From the NCBI GenBank assembly GCA_050084515.1, contig CM114271.1, forward strand, positions 19,158,001 through 19,222,000: 64,000 bases of DNA, read 5' to 3'. Of this stretch, positions 1 through 11,218 are shown piece after piece. Position 1 is the first letter of the stretch; every line of letters begins with the position of its first letter. Source of the DNA: Blasia pusilla. Lineage: Eukaryota; Marchantiophyta; Marchantiopsida; Blasiales. The notes under the pieces were generated by a model, which saw only the letters and a list, made by a program, of their open reading frames with translations, did not search any database and was not told where the DNA came from. Both the position numbers and the translations under genes were made by a program.

Positions 1-1240
1 GGCACCGCCCTAGTACCCGTAGCAAACCCCATGGTGCGGTCGCGCTCATTTGCTGTAGGCTCCTCCAATGCTCCGGTCACCTCATCCCAAATCATGCTTG
101 GCCCTCCCTGACAAAAGGCATGGGATGTTGGGAAGCTCACCATCGTAGGTAAGGCTTCCCTCAACTCCCCCACCCTATTGGCCATCGCCAACGGTGGTCT
201 ATCATCCCGTGTCACCACCTGAGATTGATGCCTTGAGCCCAAAATAGCATCCACTGTGAGATGTGGTGCTCTTTGACTCCATCGTATGCTCGACTTAGTT
301 ACTCTGATGGTATTAGGTTTGTCCACCATAGTCGTGGACGATGAGCACGTGATCCAACTCTCGCTGCATCTAACAACACAGCAAGTCCCAACCAAGACCT
401 CACCTGATGCACACTCGTCATCACACGTGCACGAGTGTCTCCCAACAACGGCACGTTCTCCAAAATGTACGTTGGAGAACATGTATGACTCTCCTGCAAG
501 TGTCGTACTACTCGTAGCATCTCCCAAAACATCCCTGACCTCCGATCCTGCAATCCAAGTCCTCGGCCAGTTGATGAATGACCCTAACATGGCCATCCAG
601 CAATCACCAAATGAATGGTGCCAACTCTATCCAAATCTTGCGCCCCCATCAAAGAAATGTTGGCGGGTAGTGTATGCTCATATCTCCGTACTGTCAGATG
701 CCGACAACAACTCAAGATACCTCTGGACCAATCTTGCCACGTGACGTAATGATACTCACCGCGCGGTCTCATCTCTCTCCACATAAAGGTACTGATGCAC
801 CTATATGCCGCCTGCAATACTGCAGCCAATCCGGTGCTAATTCCTCCAAAGAGATCTAACACCCTAATACCCTCCTCTTGGCACTGCCACACAACATGTG
901 TGATATCCAGTGGGGTCAGCATCTCCACTCCAAGAGCTCGATCACCACGTGACTCTCGCTGCTCTGGGATAAAAGCATGACTCCACGCCTGCCTCACGAG
1001 GTCGTCGACACTCCTCTGTAGCTCTCGAGTCGTACCCCACGATGGTGAAGAGGTCTCGCCAACATGGGAAGAGACACCCGCCAAGGCATGTCTCTCTATG
1101 GGACTATCCGCTACTGGGACATGCTCCGCATGTGCATTCCCCTCCAACAACTCTCCTGGCCAGCTAACACTACGTGTAAAAGCTGCCAACGTGGTCATAG
1201 ACTTGCCTCGTGATCGACCACCTCGTCCCGCAAACTGCAC
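1..1240 (-). pseudogene. Cytosine-5 DNA methyltransferase domain (DNMT3-like) of copy A, broken
   Basis: The family transfers a methyl group from S-adenosylmethionine to carbon 5 of cytosine. Motifs in order on the minus strand are: motif I VLDLFGGISTGL (near 863-830), the catalytic motif IV text AGWPC (about 598-587), YILENV (469-452, motif VI), AHRPRLWWTNL (about 340-308, motif VIII) and a C-terminal TMGF segment near the window edge that matches the ER.xGFP region of DNMT3. The codon after the catalytic Cys is TAG (586-584) where copies C and D read CAG (Gln). Between about 690 and 800 the reading frame shifts and returns. The domain was fused in frame after the protease. It is a pseudogene; the C-terminal end is outside the window. 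Confidence 0.85.
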
Positions 1241-1249
1241 GGGTAACCG

Positions 1250-2040
1250 ACTAATCTGTCCTTTACCTGACCGCCACCCTGGCCGATAAGCAACGGTCTC
1301 CTCCTAAGTCGAGGATGAATCCTAGGGGATATAACACTGTACTCCCCACCAACACATCGTACGACTCAGCTGGTGTCGTAATCGCACGTGTGCGCACCAT
1401 AGCACTATCCGTCGCATGCTCTGGCTAGACTCGAATAACTATCTCCTGTCGAGTCATATACTGCGTGGGTGAAACGCCCCCAATCAAGGTCTGTATCTAA
1501 AAGGGACAAGGCTCAATGTCGGCCTTCCGTAACCCCAACGTTAAACAGGCCGCCTTCCCTAACATCAAGGGTTGCACTCCCGAATCAAGTAGGATGCGCA
1601 GTGGGTGGTATACTGTCCCCGTGGGACTAACCAAGCGAAATACTCTAGCTCGGTTATCCAGTCACACTACTCCAAGTGTCACCACTGCTCGCTCTATGGC
1701 CGGTCGAGCTGGCATATCTACCAACTCGCCGTCATGCCATGACTCTGTGGGGAAAATGGCTCGAGTGCAAGTCCACCACCTCCTCAACTACCTCTCGAAC
1801 AAGAAGCGCTTATCTCTCCACGCCACACAACCTGGCGGGGCTAGAACACCTCAGCTGGTCCAACTCCCAACGTCGCCAACTGTATGGCGAAAAAATAGTG
1901 GAGTGTGACTCACTCTCGTGGCCACCTCCAACACTATGGTCGACACTGACTCCACTTGAGCCGGCATAGGAGTTGTCACTCCAACTCCTCGTGACGTCGA
2001 CGTAGGTGCCTGAGCTGTAGGCATCGCTGGTCATCGAGGC
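1250..2040 (-). pseudogene. Retropepsin-like aspartic protease region of copy A, broken
   Basis: Retropepsins cleave the retrotransposon polyprotein and act as dimers. The diagnostic LLDSGVQPLMLGKA motif (catalytic Asp in DSG) is encoded at about 1593-1555. It is followed by a region also present in copies C and D (text like LYPLGF, then a WQ/RPGW segment) that leads into the methyltransferase. The part upstream of 1800 is the Gag-protease linker. Several stops interrupt the frame, for example just before LDNRARVF and after EPCPF. Family assignment rests on the DSG motif and its position between Gag and the methyltransferase. Confidence 0.75.
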
Positions 2041-2299
2041 ACCATTGATGGTGTGTGTAGTGCCTCCAACAATGTGAATGACTGTGGAACCCCGGCCTGC
2101 CGCCCATCGGTCCCCTCTGGTGGGTCAATCTCAACTCCACCTCTCGAATGCCTCGGTGCCTCTCGCAGCACCTCGAGTCACCACTGCAGCTGCCCCTACG
2201 TGGGTTGCACTACACATAATACTGGCGAGATCCTCACTCGGGTGAGGGTAAGAGGTAGAAGCTGGAGTCACACTAGCTACTCGCAGCTCTGTGCCTTCC

Positions 2300-3760
2300 C
2301 TAAGCTGCATCATCATCATGGCAGCAATCCTCTGCTCCAACTGATCGATAAGTGAGAGAAGTGCCGGCTCTGGTGCTCCCGCTCCATCTCCCTCCGGCCT
2401 GGTGGTGGTGCTCTACCACCACGTCCAGGAAGGACTCCCCGACCTCCTCCAGGATGACCGCCCCCAGGCCCTCGGCCTACCTCTAGACGTGCCTCTCGGC
2501 GAAGGTCAAAACACCTATCCCTAGTGTGACCATATCTATGGCAATAGTCACACTGGTGCTGTGGTGGGGCCATCCTCTATGGCTCCTGAGCAATCGGAGG
2601 CGTTCGTGGTCCTCTCCCATATTGTGGCCAGTCCCTCTGCCTATGGGCCCCTCCACACATCCAACAAGACCACATCGGTCCCTGCTGGGCAATATATGTA
2701 GGTACGGGTCGTTGCCTCATAGGCTCATGGTACCCGCCCTGCTCTCTGGGCACACCGGCCCGCTCTCGTGGTACCGCTACTCGCTGTGGCACCACGGGAG
2801 CCGTATGGGGTCACCGTCGCTCATAGACCCTTCGACTCTCAAGAAAATCCAGCGGTCACTACCTGCTCCTCACTCATGTTGAGCTCAATACGCTCAGACA
2901 ACTCAAAGACCACCTTCAATGTGGGCTTCGCTGGGTGAATCAGCACCGCATCTCGGATTCTCCTCCATAGTTCTTGGTCCAGAACCCTGTACCAATACTG
3001 GACTGACCGCGCCTTAGTCACTCCATACGTAGCAATGATCAACCTCCTCATGCGTGTGAATGCCTCTCTCAGACTCTCACCCGATCGTCGCTGAAAATCC
3101 TGTAGACTCTTCAGCTTGTCTATGCGTATGCCCTAGTAGCTCTTCCCCAACTGTCAGAAGAACTCCACTGTGGGGCTCAAGCTAGGTGGCCCTCTACCAC
3201 CAGAGGTCTCTGCCACATTGCTTGTCTCACTGCCCTTCTCTCCATCTAATCTCCGGGCTGATGGTGTGGGTCTCTCTCCTCTCACAATCCCATCATATGC
3301 CTCGCGACCACTAGTGGACACATACCCTGGAGCCCAATACATCCTCTAGGCATCAATCTCTACTGAATATAGTGATCAAAACTCCATATAATCATCCATC
3401 GAAGCACACTCCAAGTGCTGGAACAACCCCTTCCATGCCATGAAAGGGTTAAACCGTGTCCGGGTCCGTATCTCCTAGAAGTTGCACCACGTGTCAAACT
3501 CCTGGATAAAATTATCTAGGTTGATGGTGCCCATTGCACCCGAGAAACGATGCATACCTCGATAGCCCATGTCGTCCATCTCCTGCCAAGTGATACTGCC
3601 TCCATCTGCGATCTCATCACCAGACCGTGTCTAGTGATGACGATCAAGCCACGGATGGATGTTGAGGTAGCTCCTCACTCGTAACTCCTCGGTATCTCAC
3701 TCCACTCTGTGTCACTCCACTAATACTACTCGCACTACCCCGTTCTTCCAAGCCGTGGAA
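2300..3760 (-). pseudogene. Gag of copy A with two CCHC zinc knuckles, broken
   Basis: Gag forms the virus-like particle and binds the element RNA. The minus strand encodes a retrotransposon-gag-type core: FMAWKGLFQHLE near 3,430, LQDFQRRSGESLREAF near 3,090 and LSERIELNMSEEQ near 2,880. Two knuckles follow. The first is CWMCGGAHRQRDW (about 2670-2630), with Trp in place of its last Cys. The second is an intact CDYCHRYGHTRDRCF (about 2555-2511, CX2CX4HX4C). A Gly/Pro/Arg-rich tail follows (about 2490-2380). Copy C has the same Gag core and copy D the same knuckles. Stops and frameshifts are frequent. Confidence 0.8.
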
Positions 3761-3780
3761 GAACACCGTGATGACAACCC

Positions 3781-4650
3781 TATCGCACCCGCTCAAGCAC
3801 TCAGACTCACCGAGAGTCTCCCATACTCCTCACTAGCTCACCTATGCTAACGTCAATCCCGTGATGACACACCCGGCCTCACGCACACTCAACACTCGGG
3901 CTCATCATAAGCCTCCCAATTGACTCACCTAACCTAGCGACACTCTCGATTCATACATGCGACCCCTATGCGGTAACCGCCGTATATCCACCAACATGCT
4001 ACACATGAACAGAATCTACACTCACAAGTGCGGGAAAAGAGACTCGAATGGGTAACCTGATCACGCCCCCAACCTGGTGTGCCGTCAACATGCACTCCTC
4101 CATGTGACACAAAAACGAAAGCAACACAACACTCTCCTCGACCAACACGTCGATTCTCGCGTCAACAGATGCGAACAACCCGTCGGCATCATGCGCACTG
4201 ACACTCCATCAAGTAACACCCCATCGCAAGGTGTCGGTGTAACTGACCCACCTCATCACTTAGTGCAGTCTTCCAACAATAATGTTATATTTTTAAAAAC
4301 ATCTAATTTATTCCCCATTAGGTAAGAGTCGGTGTCAGGAGAGAGAAGAAAAGGGCAGGTTTGGGTCTTGCAGCTGCCGGGGGCTATCAAGTAAAGGCGA
4401 TTAGGTTAGGTCGTGAAGGCTAGGTTTAGGGGCGGTGACGGGCGCGGCGACAAGCAAGGGGCGCGCACGGAGGACGGGCGCGGCGAAGCAGACGAGCGCG
4501 GAGGCGGACGGAGTCAGGGCCGTCCCTTACCTTCCCCTCCGCACTTTGGGGAGGGCCGCATATCCCCCCGACATTTAGTACCCCACAGGGGTGCGGACCG
4601 GAAGACCCCCGCATTTACTACTTTTTGCGAACGTGGTTGGATGGCAACGT
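3781..4650. other. Unassigned stretch between copy A and an LTR
   Basis: No gene is supported. Up to about 4,320 the sequence may be the 5' leader of copy A. From about 4,390 to 4,560 it becomes strongly G- and C-rich with GGGCGCGG-type runs; the 93- and 62-residue frames there are compositional and show no recognisable motif. Confidence 0.4.
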
Positions 4651-5768
4651 TGTCGTGTCGAGAATCTTTCTTTGAGCAAGGGCGGGCCTTCTAGCTGCGG
4701 TAGATGCGGTCGATGCAAGGTGAACTCTCCAATAAGTTCTCCTTTTTCAATACAAAATTATGATGTACACTCTCCATTCTCTCACGACAGGTATCACAAA
4801 TGGAAGTGCCGACGCGATCACTTCTTCGTAACATCGGACCCCGAAATTCCTAACTATAAAATCCCTATAAACTATTTTACGGTTGAACACGAGGAAGATA
4901 GCACAACTAGTGTTAAACCCTACTTGACCAGGCCTATTGACATCCATGGATCGCTATATAGGACATAAAAAGTACAATCCCATGTCCTTCCATATGTGAC
5001 GATAGGAAGAATCACGGAGTTGGAGATTGCATGACCTGGTTCATGAACGCCCCAAAGTCATAAACTAAATAGCGAGTGAACCAGTGCCTATCTACAAAGA
5101 GTACCTTGACATGGTAAGGATTGAGGAAAGGAAAGTCGGGCGCAGCCTCGTGCTCCACCCCTATCCATGTTTGAAGACATTCTCTACTCTCCTCAAGAAT
5201 GGGTTTTGGCGGAGTTATTCTCCCAAGAGGGGTAATCCACTCTCATTGGGAAAGTAACAAGCCAAAACGTCCGCTATTTTAGTATGACTAAACTCCTCTA
5301 CGGTGACAAACCTCTCATCCCCCCCACACACACACACCACACTCTAGAAACCTCTCAAAGAATAGACCATGATCAAGTTACTCTCCCAAGAGGGGTGATC
5401 CACTCTCATTGGAAGAGCAAGCAATCCCAAAGCCATACACTCAAGAGAGACACGAGAGACTCAAGATGTGGAATAGAAGGTGATGAACCCTTGAAGGTCC
5501 CTCCTCTTTATATACTCACAAGGGATCCACAAGAGTACGAAATAGAGCTTATCTTATCTTGTGCCACATGGCTTCCTCTCAAGGCTTAGCCAATCACATT
5601 TTGACACAAGTAGATTTCCTCTTATCTCTTCCAAAATATCCTCTTTTACCCACTTGATATTTTCCAAATTACCCCAACTAACCTAGCCACCAACCAAGAC
5701 TACTTTTCCTTTTCATTAAAATAACTACTTTACTTTTATAAAGTCATCTTTTATTTATTACCTCCTTT
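4651..5768 (-). repeat. E-family LTR copy 1, truncated, minus orientation
   Basis: It begins TGTCGTGTCGAG at 4651, the reverse complement of the LTR 3' end, and matches the LTRs at 15693-16974 and 30328-31608 over about 1.1 kb. A TATA box lies on the minus strand at about 5520-5505, as in the other copies. The outer U3 end is missing: at 5768/5769 the match stops and reverse-transcriptase sequence of copy B begins. The junction falls inside both elements, so it looks like a deletion or recombination point rather than a clean insertion. Confidence 0.85.
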
Positions 5769-6690
5769 GGATGCGGTAGGGCATGCAAAGATCTTTAGTA
5801 CTTTAGATCTCCGGCTGGCTATCATCCGCTTCCTATCAGGTTGGAGGATAGGGAGAAGACAACATTCTGAGGGATAGATCGGTTCGGGAGAGATTGTTTG
5901 TATCAGTGGCGGTTCTTACCATTTGGGTTGAAGAACGCGCCTGCAGAGTTTCAGAGAGTGATGGATAGGATTCTGGCTGGCTTGGATTTTGTACAATGTT
6001 ACATAGATGATATTCTTATCTTCAATTTCACGGTTGAGGAGCATGAGCGACACTTGGAGGAGATGTTCCGGAGATTGTAGTTAGTCGTTCAGCACACGAA
6101 GGTAGAGGATATTGCGCAGATTCCACGCCCTACAGATGTGAGTTGAGTCCGAGCATTTCTTGGACTGGCAAACTTCTATCGATGGTATGCCAAGGGTTTT
6201 AGTGCCATCGCAAAGTCTTTGACCTTGTTGACGAGACTTTATCAGGTTTGGTTGTGGGGAGATGATCAGGAGCAACCATTTCAGGAGCTTAAGGACAGGT
6301 TGACGTCCTCATCCATTTTACACAGACCGGTTAGGGGTTGCCCATTCCAGTTACATACGGATTGGAGCATGTTGGGTCTAGGAGCAATGCTTACTCAGAG
6401 GGATGACGAGGAGAAGGAGCTCGAGTTCATTGTGGCTTAGGCGAGCCGTTCGAACAACATTGCAGAGGCGAAGTACAGCTCCTACGAGGGAGAGTACTTG
6501 GCTGCAGTGTGGGCCATGGCACATTTCAGGTGCTATTTATTCGGCAACCCTTTCACTGATCATCAGCCGTTGAGGTTGTTGATGCAGTCCGACAAGCTTA
6601 CGGGAAAAGCTTGCCAGGTGGGATCTATTACTACATGAGTAAGAGTTTGAGGTGGTTCATAGGCTAGGTTGGCCGAATCAAGATGCGGAT
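5769..6690 (+). pseudogene. Reverse transcriptase and RNase H of copy B, partial
   Basis: The RT core reads FLPFGLKNAPAEFQRVMDRI (about 5910-5969) and the catalytic YIDD box lies at 6000-6011. A stop follows at 6078-6080 (RRL then TAG), and about 75 bases present in copy C are missing after it. The RNase H-like part reads HTDWSMLGLGA (about 6352-6384) and YSSYEGEYLAA (about 6474-6506). A TAG follows IVA at 6437-6439 and a few codons are lost before DHQPL near 6,560. The N-terminal half of RT is absent. Confidence 0.85.
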
Positions 6691-6828
6691 GGGTTGAGTC
6701 GTAACCCATGTCTCAATCAGAGAGACGACACAGGAGCTCGATGGAACGGAGAGAGTGATGAGGAGATGATGCACGGTTGGCATGCATCTGCCTATCTTTG
6801 TTGGTTGACTATGGCAGGTTAGCCACAG

Positions 6829-7784
6829 GTGATGACTCGAGTGGTGGGGTTGGATGATGAGTCTTTGGATCCGGAGGTCAGTGAGGAGGCGACAGGTGGT
6901 CGTGATATCCATGACGACGTGGAGGTTCTGGAGTTCTTGCGCACTAGTGTCATAGCGAGCACAATGAATGCTAGGGAGCGGGATCGGATCCTATATAGAG
7001 CCAAGAGGTTCAGGTCAAAGGGGACTCACATTTTGCGGGTATGGGGAGATGGTAGGATACGAGTGGTACCTCATCCTTCCCAGCGAGCACGTGTAGTGCG
7101 ACATGCCCATGAGGAGTTGGGAAATTTTGGAGTAAAGCGTACTTACAGCTTACTCCAGGTTCAATATTGGTGGCGCGGCATGCATACTAGGGTGCAGCCG
7201 TTTATGGCTAGATGTATGGTATGTGACAGAGTGCAAGCATCCTTCAATGCTCCCACTCTCAGTTACATCCTTTGCTGATTATGGGTTTAGGTTATTAGTG
7301 GAGTTTAGACTTTGCGGGACCTTTGCCATTGACGGGGCGTCATTATAGGTACGTGTTGGTCATGATGGAGCATTTCTCCAACTAGATAGAGTTGGTGGCA
7401 CTACCAAACAAGGCAAGCAAGGGAACAGCTTATGCATTTCTAGATCGTGTGCTTAGTCACTTTGGTGCACCGGTGGAGGTGTTGATTGACCAGGGTATCG
7501 AGTTCAAGGGAGAGTTTCAAGCCTTGTGTGATCAAGCGTTGATAAATCACCGCACCACGTCTAGAGATCATCCTGAGGCGGATGGGTTGGCGGAGAGAGT
7601 GGTACATACGGTGAAGAGAGGATTGCGCAAGTATGGCTTGCAGCGAGGACAGTTGAGGGAGTGGGACCTACAGTTGCCATGGTTGGCTATGGGTTATCGC
7701 TTTAGTCGGCAGGCATCCTTGGCGTCATTTTCACCGTACTTTTTGCTCTTTGGGAGAGAGCTAGATTTACCTGCAACCATTTGA
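6829..7784 (+). pseudogene. Ty3/gypsy integrase of copy B, catalytic part
   Basis: Integrase inserts element cDNA into the host genome. The zinc-binding N-terminal region is seen as VRHAHEELGNFGVKRTYSLL followed by CMVC (about 7096-7230); a GN replaces the usual GH. The core follows: SLDFAGPLP (about 7300-7326), a TAG at 7383-7385 where a Trp is expected after HFSN, IDQGIEF with the second catalytic Asp (about 7485-7505), and DGLAERVV with the catalytic Glu about 35 residues later. A frameshift lies near 7,270. The frame ends at a TGA (7783-7785) that looks like a mutated Arg codon and continues in the same frame afterwards. Confidence 0.85.
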
Positions 7785-7790
7785 CGTGAC

Positions 7791-8345
7791 ATGGCGGAGG
7801 TGTTAGATCTTGATGATCCGGATGTGTGGGTACAAGCATGGTCTCAGAGGGCGGAGGTTTTTTGTAGAGTTATGCCTATGGCCTTAGAGAACTTAGCTAT
7901 TGCTCAACATAGAGATACTTTGAGGTACACGACCATTCGTGGAGGAGGTTATCGGCCAGGGATTAGGAGGTTTCATCCTGGGGATTACGTGCATTCACAG
8001 CAGGTGGCACCCACGATGCTAGATGTCACTACAGCGCGCACGATCCTACGTATGCGCAAGGTATTACCGACGGGAGTCCTCATGTTGGAGGGACGGGATG
8101 GTATGGTTTGGAAGGATCATGTGTGCAATTGTGCGCCATGTCATCTTCCAAACATAGATGGGACAATGGATCCAAGCTTGGCAGTGGTACCTGCAGGCTT
8201 GAGGTGTATGTTGTGCAGATCTGCGAGGGGTGCAGCCACCATGTTGGTATGTGATGGTTGTTCTCGAGGGTGGCATATGTCATGTCTAACCCCCTCTTGA
8301 TGTGGTTCCCAAAGGACGATGGATGTGTCCGAGATGTGTATAGGG
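7791..8345 (+). pseudogene. Integrase C-terminus fused to a PHD finger, copy B
   Basis: One open frame (7791-8300) carries the integrase tail (FHPGDYVHSQQVAPTMLDVT, about 7968-8027, and WKDHVCNCAPCHLPN) and then a zinc finger reading RCMLC, VCDGCSRGWHMSC. The final CPRC pair lies in another frame after an indel near 8,293. The spacing CX2C, CX2C, HX2C, CX2C is the C4HC3 pattern of a PHD finger, a family that reads histone tails. In chromoviruses a chromodomain occupies this position. Because finger and integrase share one frame, the finger belongs to the element. The same finger is found in copy C and, degraded, in copy F. Confidence 0.85.
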
Positions 8346-8557
8346 TAGTAGGTCATGTCAAAGAGATGTGATATTTTCTATCTGGAGTTGGGGGGATCCA
8401 ACTGCCAACTAGGGGGGCGGTTGTGTGATCTCCATGTATATGTATGAGTTGATTTTTGTACATGTGTGGATCGACCCGTGTGTGGGGAATATCGGTGTTG
8501 TGTGGTGTAGTTGTGACTGGCGATGTATGTTGTGTAGCGATATGTATGCGCACGAAA
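8346..8557 (+). other. 3' untranslated region of copy B with polypurine tract
   Basis: The polypurine-like CTAGGGGGGCGG lies near 8407-8420, at the same position relative to the PHD stop as in copies C and F. The following 130 bases end with the shared text TGTGTAGCGATATGTATGCGCAC. Confidence 0.55.
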
Positions 8558-9250
8558 ACATTGGGGATGTAGAGGTGGTCAAGGAAACTTATCTGAGCAC
8601 GCATATATTCCCTTTGAGTACTAAACCCTAAACCTAGATCCGCCGTTACATCATTTATGCTTGTGTACATTGATCGAGCCATTGTTATACTATCACCAAT
8701 TGTTATCTTTTTGGTAGTTCCTAATCTCCGCCTTTAGATTTCTTTCGTTGGTTATATAGGAAATCTTCTTATCTTCTTCCCCTGAGCTATATATATGTTT
8801 AGTGGGATTGAGTCATCGAGGGCGGGAGATAGCCGAATGAAGTCTATTGATAGTGCCAAGAGGCAAAGAGTCAATTCAAGGAATGACTTTAACATGGCTA
8901 TAAGAGAGGCATGGTTAGACTGGTTTTTCTAGGTTAAATTAGAGAAGACTCAAAAGAACCTTTATTTTGAGGGATATGGATGGTTTCCATGACCATGCCT
9001 TGGAATTACAAAGATTCTCTCTGAGAGTTTCAAAGGCATGGAACTAAAAAGTTGGTGCTAAGGAGGCGGAAAGGTTAGGTGCATTTGATACCCAAGAAGG
9101 TGTTCATTTTGAGAGAATCTATGTCGATCTTAAGATATATAAGAAGGAGAAGCCCATCTTTGAAAAAACAACTCTACTAGAAAGATTTAGTGTAGAGTTA
9201 AAAAATACTTAACGTCTTTTTAAGAGACGTAATTATAGTGTGATGGGGAG
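8558..9250. other. Unassigned stretch after copy B
   Basis: No gene or repeat was recognised. There are two plant-telomere-like words (AAACCCTAAACC at about 8625) and TATA-like text (TTATATAGG at about 8753). A degraded coding look (KSIDSAKRQRVNSRNDFNMAIREA near 8840-8910) may belong to the kinase-like fragment downstream. Confidence 0.3.
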
Positions 9251-9830
9251 GATATTGGTAGCTTCACATGGATTTATGTGGATTTTTAACAACGATGTAG
9301 TAATATGACATGATCTTGAGGATACTTTGGGCTCAGGTGTATACGAAACCGTGTATCGTTATAAAGTAAACCAAACCCTTGGCTTTAGTGAAGATATTAA
9401 ATTTCATGAAGTTGTTTAAGAAAGCATCGCAATTTTATTCAAGACAATCAATGATGCGTGAGGAGATTTTTGCTACTCTGTTACATCGAGGGATGGTACC
9501 CATGTTGGAAAGGTTGATTGAGGATTGAATGCTTGCCATTGAATACTAGAATGGTGGGCACCTTGAAAATTAAATGCAAGCATGCCACACCTTAAAGAGC
9601 AGAGGGACGCGCAAGTTTAGGAGAGTTACAGAAGATCATATGTCTCACGATGGCATCAAACATCATTCAGCTCATGATTGCCTTGCTTTTTACCATGGGG
9701 ACTGTCCATAAGTGTGGAGTTTTTCATATTGACCTTCATGCTAGGAACATTTTCATCCTTACAACTTAGAGCATAAAAAAGAGGGGAAGAACCCCACAAT
9801 CCACCAAGATGGCCAACGCTCGCAAACATG
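9250..9830 (+). pseudogene. Degenerate protein-kinase-like fragment
   Basis: Two kinase-type motifs occur at a sensible distance. DTLGSGVYETVYRYK (9321-9365) resembles the glycine-rich ATP loop, GxGxxxxxVY. GVFHIDLHARNIF (about 9716-9756) resembles the catalytic loop HRDLHxRN, with Ile in place of Arg. They are about 135 residues apart, close to the usual spacing, but in different reading frames with many stops between them. No clear DFG motif follows. I read it as a dead host-kinase copy or a captured fragment. Nothing links it to the retroelements on either side. Confidence 0.45.
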
Positions 9831-10824
9831 GGCAAGAAGACACTCTCACAATTCGTCACTGAAGATGAATTGAAGGCGCACTTGGACAACGCCATCGACC
9901 AAGATATTCTTAATGTAGGGTTCAAGAAGTTGCGGCTCAAGAAGTCGGATCGTGCGATTAGTAGATTTGCAAGGAAAGTGGGAGAAGATGAGTGGAAGAG
10001 GGATTGGGCCTTGTTCAATGGCATTGCAAGTTATGAAGACCTCTCAGCAAAGAAGAGGAAGCTAGTGAGTTTTTAATGGTGTCAATATAAGTCATAATTG
10101 AGTTTTTATGGGCCTAGAGAGAATTTTGATCGTCTTGTACATATCAGCGTTGTTCCCACAACCTTTTGTGGGGAGAGTGCTCAAAAAAATAGCAAGGTTA
10201 TGTCTTTTCTCTCACAGTTGGAGAGTTTAATAAAAAGATTCCCAACATACTTTTGATTTGGAAGCTGAATTTAACATATTAAAGGGGAAGCACCAACAGT
10301 TTTCTGAAGAGCACGAGAGACTAAAGAGAGAGATGGAGAGGATCATGAACGAGTCAATTTCCAGAGATGATCTCCATAGAAGATAAAGAGTTTTAATTGT
10401 GGACCATATAGAGCAATGGAGGAGAGCATTCCAAACCATCATGGCAAGATGATGACAAGAAATGCATGAACTATTACGATAGAGAGCAAGGGGCAATATG
10501 GGAGAACTCACTCCCAAGAAAACTTTGCATGAGGGTCATCTCATGAAATAGGCTGATAGGATCTTATTTCATCCTATTGAACAATTTTGGCCGCGTGCTC
10601 TACGTGCGATATAGGAATAGATCCAAAGGCTGCCAACTATGCTTCTTTGATGTTGGCACCAACACCTCTCAATCCGAGTAAACTTCATCAAAATATATGT
10701 CATTGGTTGAAGGCAATCGCTATAGCTAAAGGAGGGGCCCTCACGCCAAAAAAATGGCTAAAATACATGATTTGCGTCAGCCCCCATTTCCGTAGAAGGT
10801 TGCTACGTGTCAAGCACATGTAAA
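9828..10824 (+). other. Coding-like but unrecognised stretch
   Basis: A frame at 9828-10076 (82 residues, Lys/Asp-rich, MGKKTLSQFVTEDELKAHLD...) could continue the fragment before it, but I do not recognise it. At about 10255-10380 a Glu/Lys-rich heptad-like segment (AEFNILKGKHQQFSEEHERL) suggests a short coiled coil. A frame at 10587-10823 (78 residues) is also unknown. Stops are common throughout, so this is probably decayed coding sequence. Confidence 0.3.
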
Positions 10825-11218
10825 GCTTGCTATTGGAATCCAGAGCAGCAATGATGCAGTTGAATGAAGCATTAAAGTCACCACCATTTCTACGATAAGT
10901 GAGCTATGAATGTGGAAGACTTATAATCATCATAGTAGACACTAATCCTATTGCTATCGGGTGGGGAGTTGGGATGATGCGGAAGGAAGAAGGTTTGCAA
11001 GAAGGTTTGGAGCTGGTACATTCACGAAACGACAAGGAGGTACCATATCCTCAGGTCAAGAGAAAGCTTTGGGGAGTGACTGTAGTGAAAGCTGAGGGGG
11101 AGTACCTTATGGAAGCCTATGTATTGCTTGAGGTTCATTCTCTACCTCTGTTAGGTATGATTGCAAATTGTACAACTCAAGATATAGCCATTTTACGTTG
11201 GATAGCCTACATTAGGTC
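10825..11218 (+). pseudogene. RNase H, first part, of gypsy element E
   Basis: The text SRAAMMQLNEAL followed by VSYECGRLIIIIVDTNPIAIGWGVG (10894-10960) is the start of a gypsy RT-linked RNase H. YPQVKRKLWGV (about 11047-11079) and RWIAYIR (about 11197-11217) are further typical parts. The domain stops at 11218 where copy C begins and resumes at 23279 with LNPQLRHIARKENSIVDMLS. This family differs from the DNMT-gypsy. Confidence 0.8.
11215..11218 (+). repeat. Target-site duplication (GGTC), left side of copy C
   Basis: GGTC here and at 23279-23282 flank copy C. With both insertion and one repeat removed, the coding text IAYIRSLNPQLRHIA of element E is continuous. Confidence 0.75.

Larger units (their letters stand above)
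1..3780 (-). mobile_element. DNMT-gypsy retrotransposon copy A, partial (gag-protease-methyltransferase)
   Basis: This Ty3/gypsy copy lies on the minus strand, so its 5' side is to the right and the window edge cuts it within the methyltransferase. From right to left it reads Gag with two zinc knuckles, an aspartic protease and a cytosine methyltransferase. The same order and similar protein text are found in copies C and D on the plus strand. Reverse transcriptase, integrase and PHD would lie beyond base 1. All three domains carry stops or frameshifts, so this copy is dead. The right boundary is uncertain: Gag-like text fades near 3,700 and I found no LTR or target duplication there. Confidence 0.85.
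5769..8557 (+). mobile_element. DNMT-gypsy copy B, 5'-truncated (RT, RNase H, integrase, PHD, polypurine tract)
   Basis: This is the 3' half of a DNMT-gypsy element. It starts inside the reverse transcriptase at the join with LTR copy 1 and runs through RNase H, integrase and a PHD finger to a polypurine tract (CTAGGGGGGCGG, about 8407-8420). The last sequence shared with copy C is GTATGCGCAC, ending near 8555. No LTR like that of copy C follows, so the 3' end is either truncated or belongs to a divergent subfamily. The copy is inactivated by stops and indels. Confidence 0.85.

Noticed and set aside
4413-4694. 93-residue frame in a GC-rich stretch
   Set aside because: Gly/Arg-rich composition from GGCGCGG runs and no recognisable domain.
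7383-7385. Programmed read-through of the shared integrase TAG
   Set aside because: Many other stops and frameshifts surround it in both copies, so decay is the simpler explanation.
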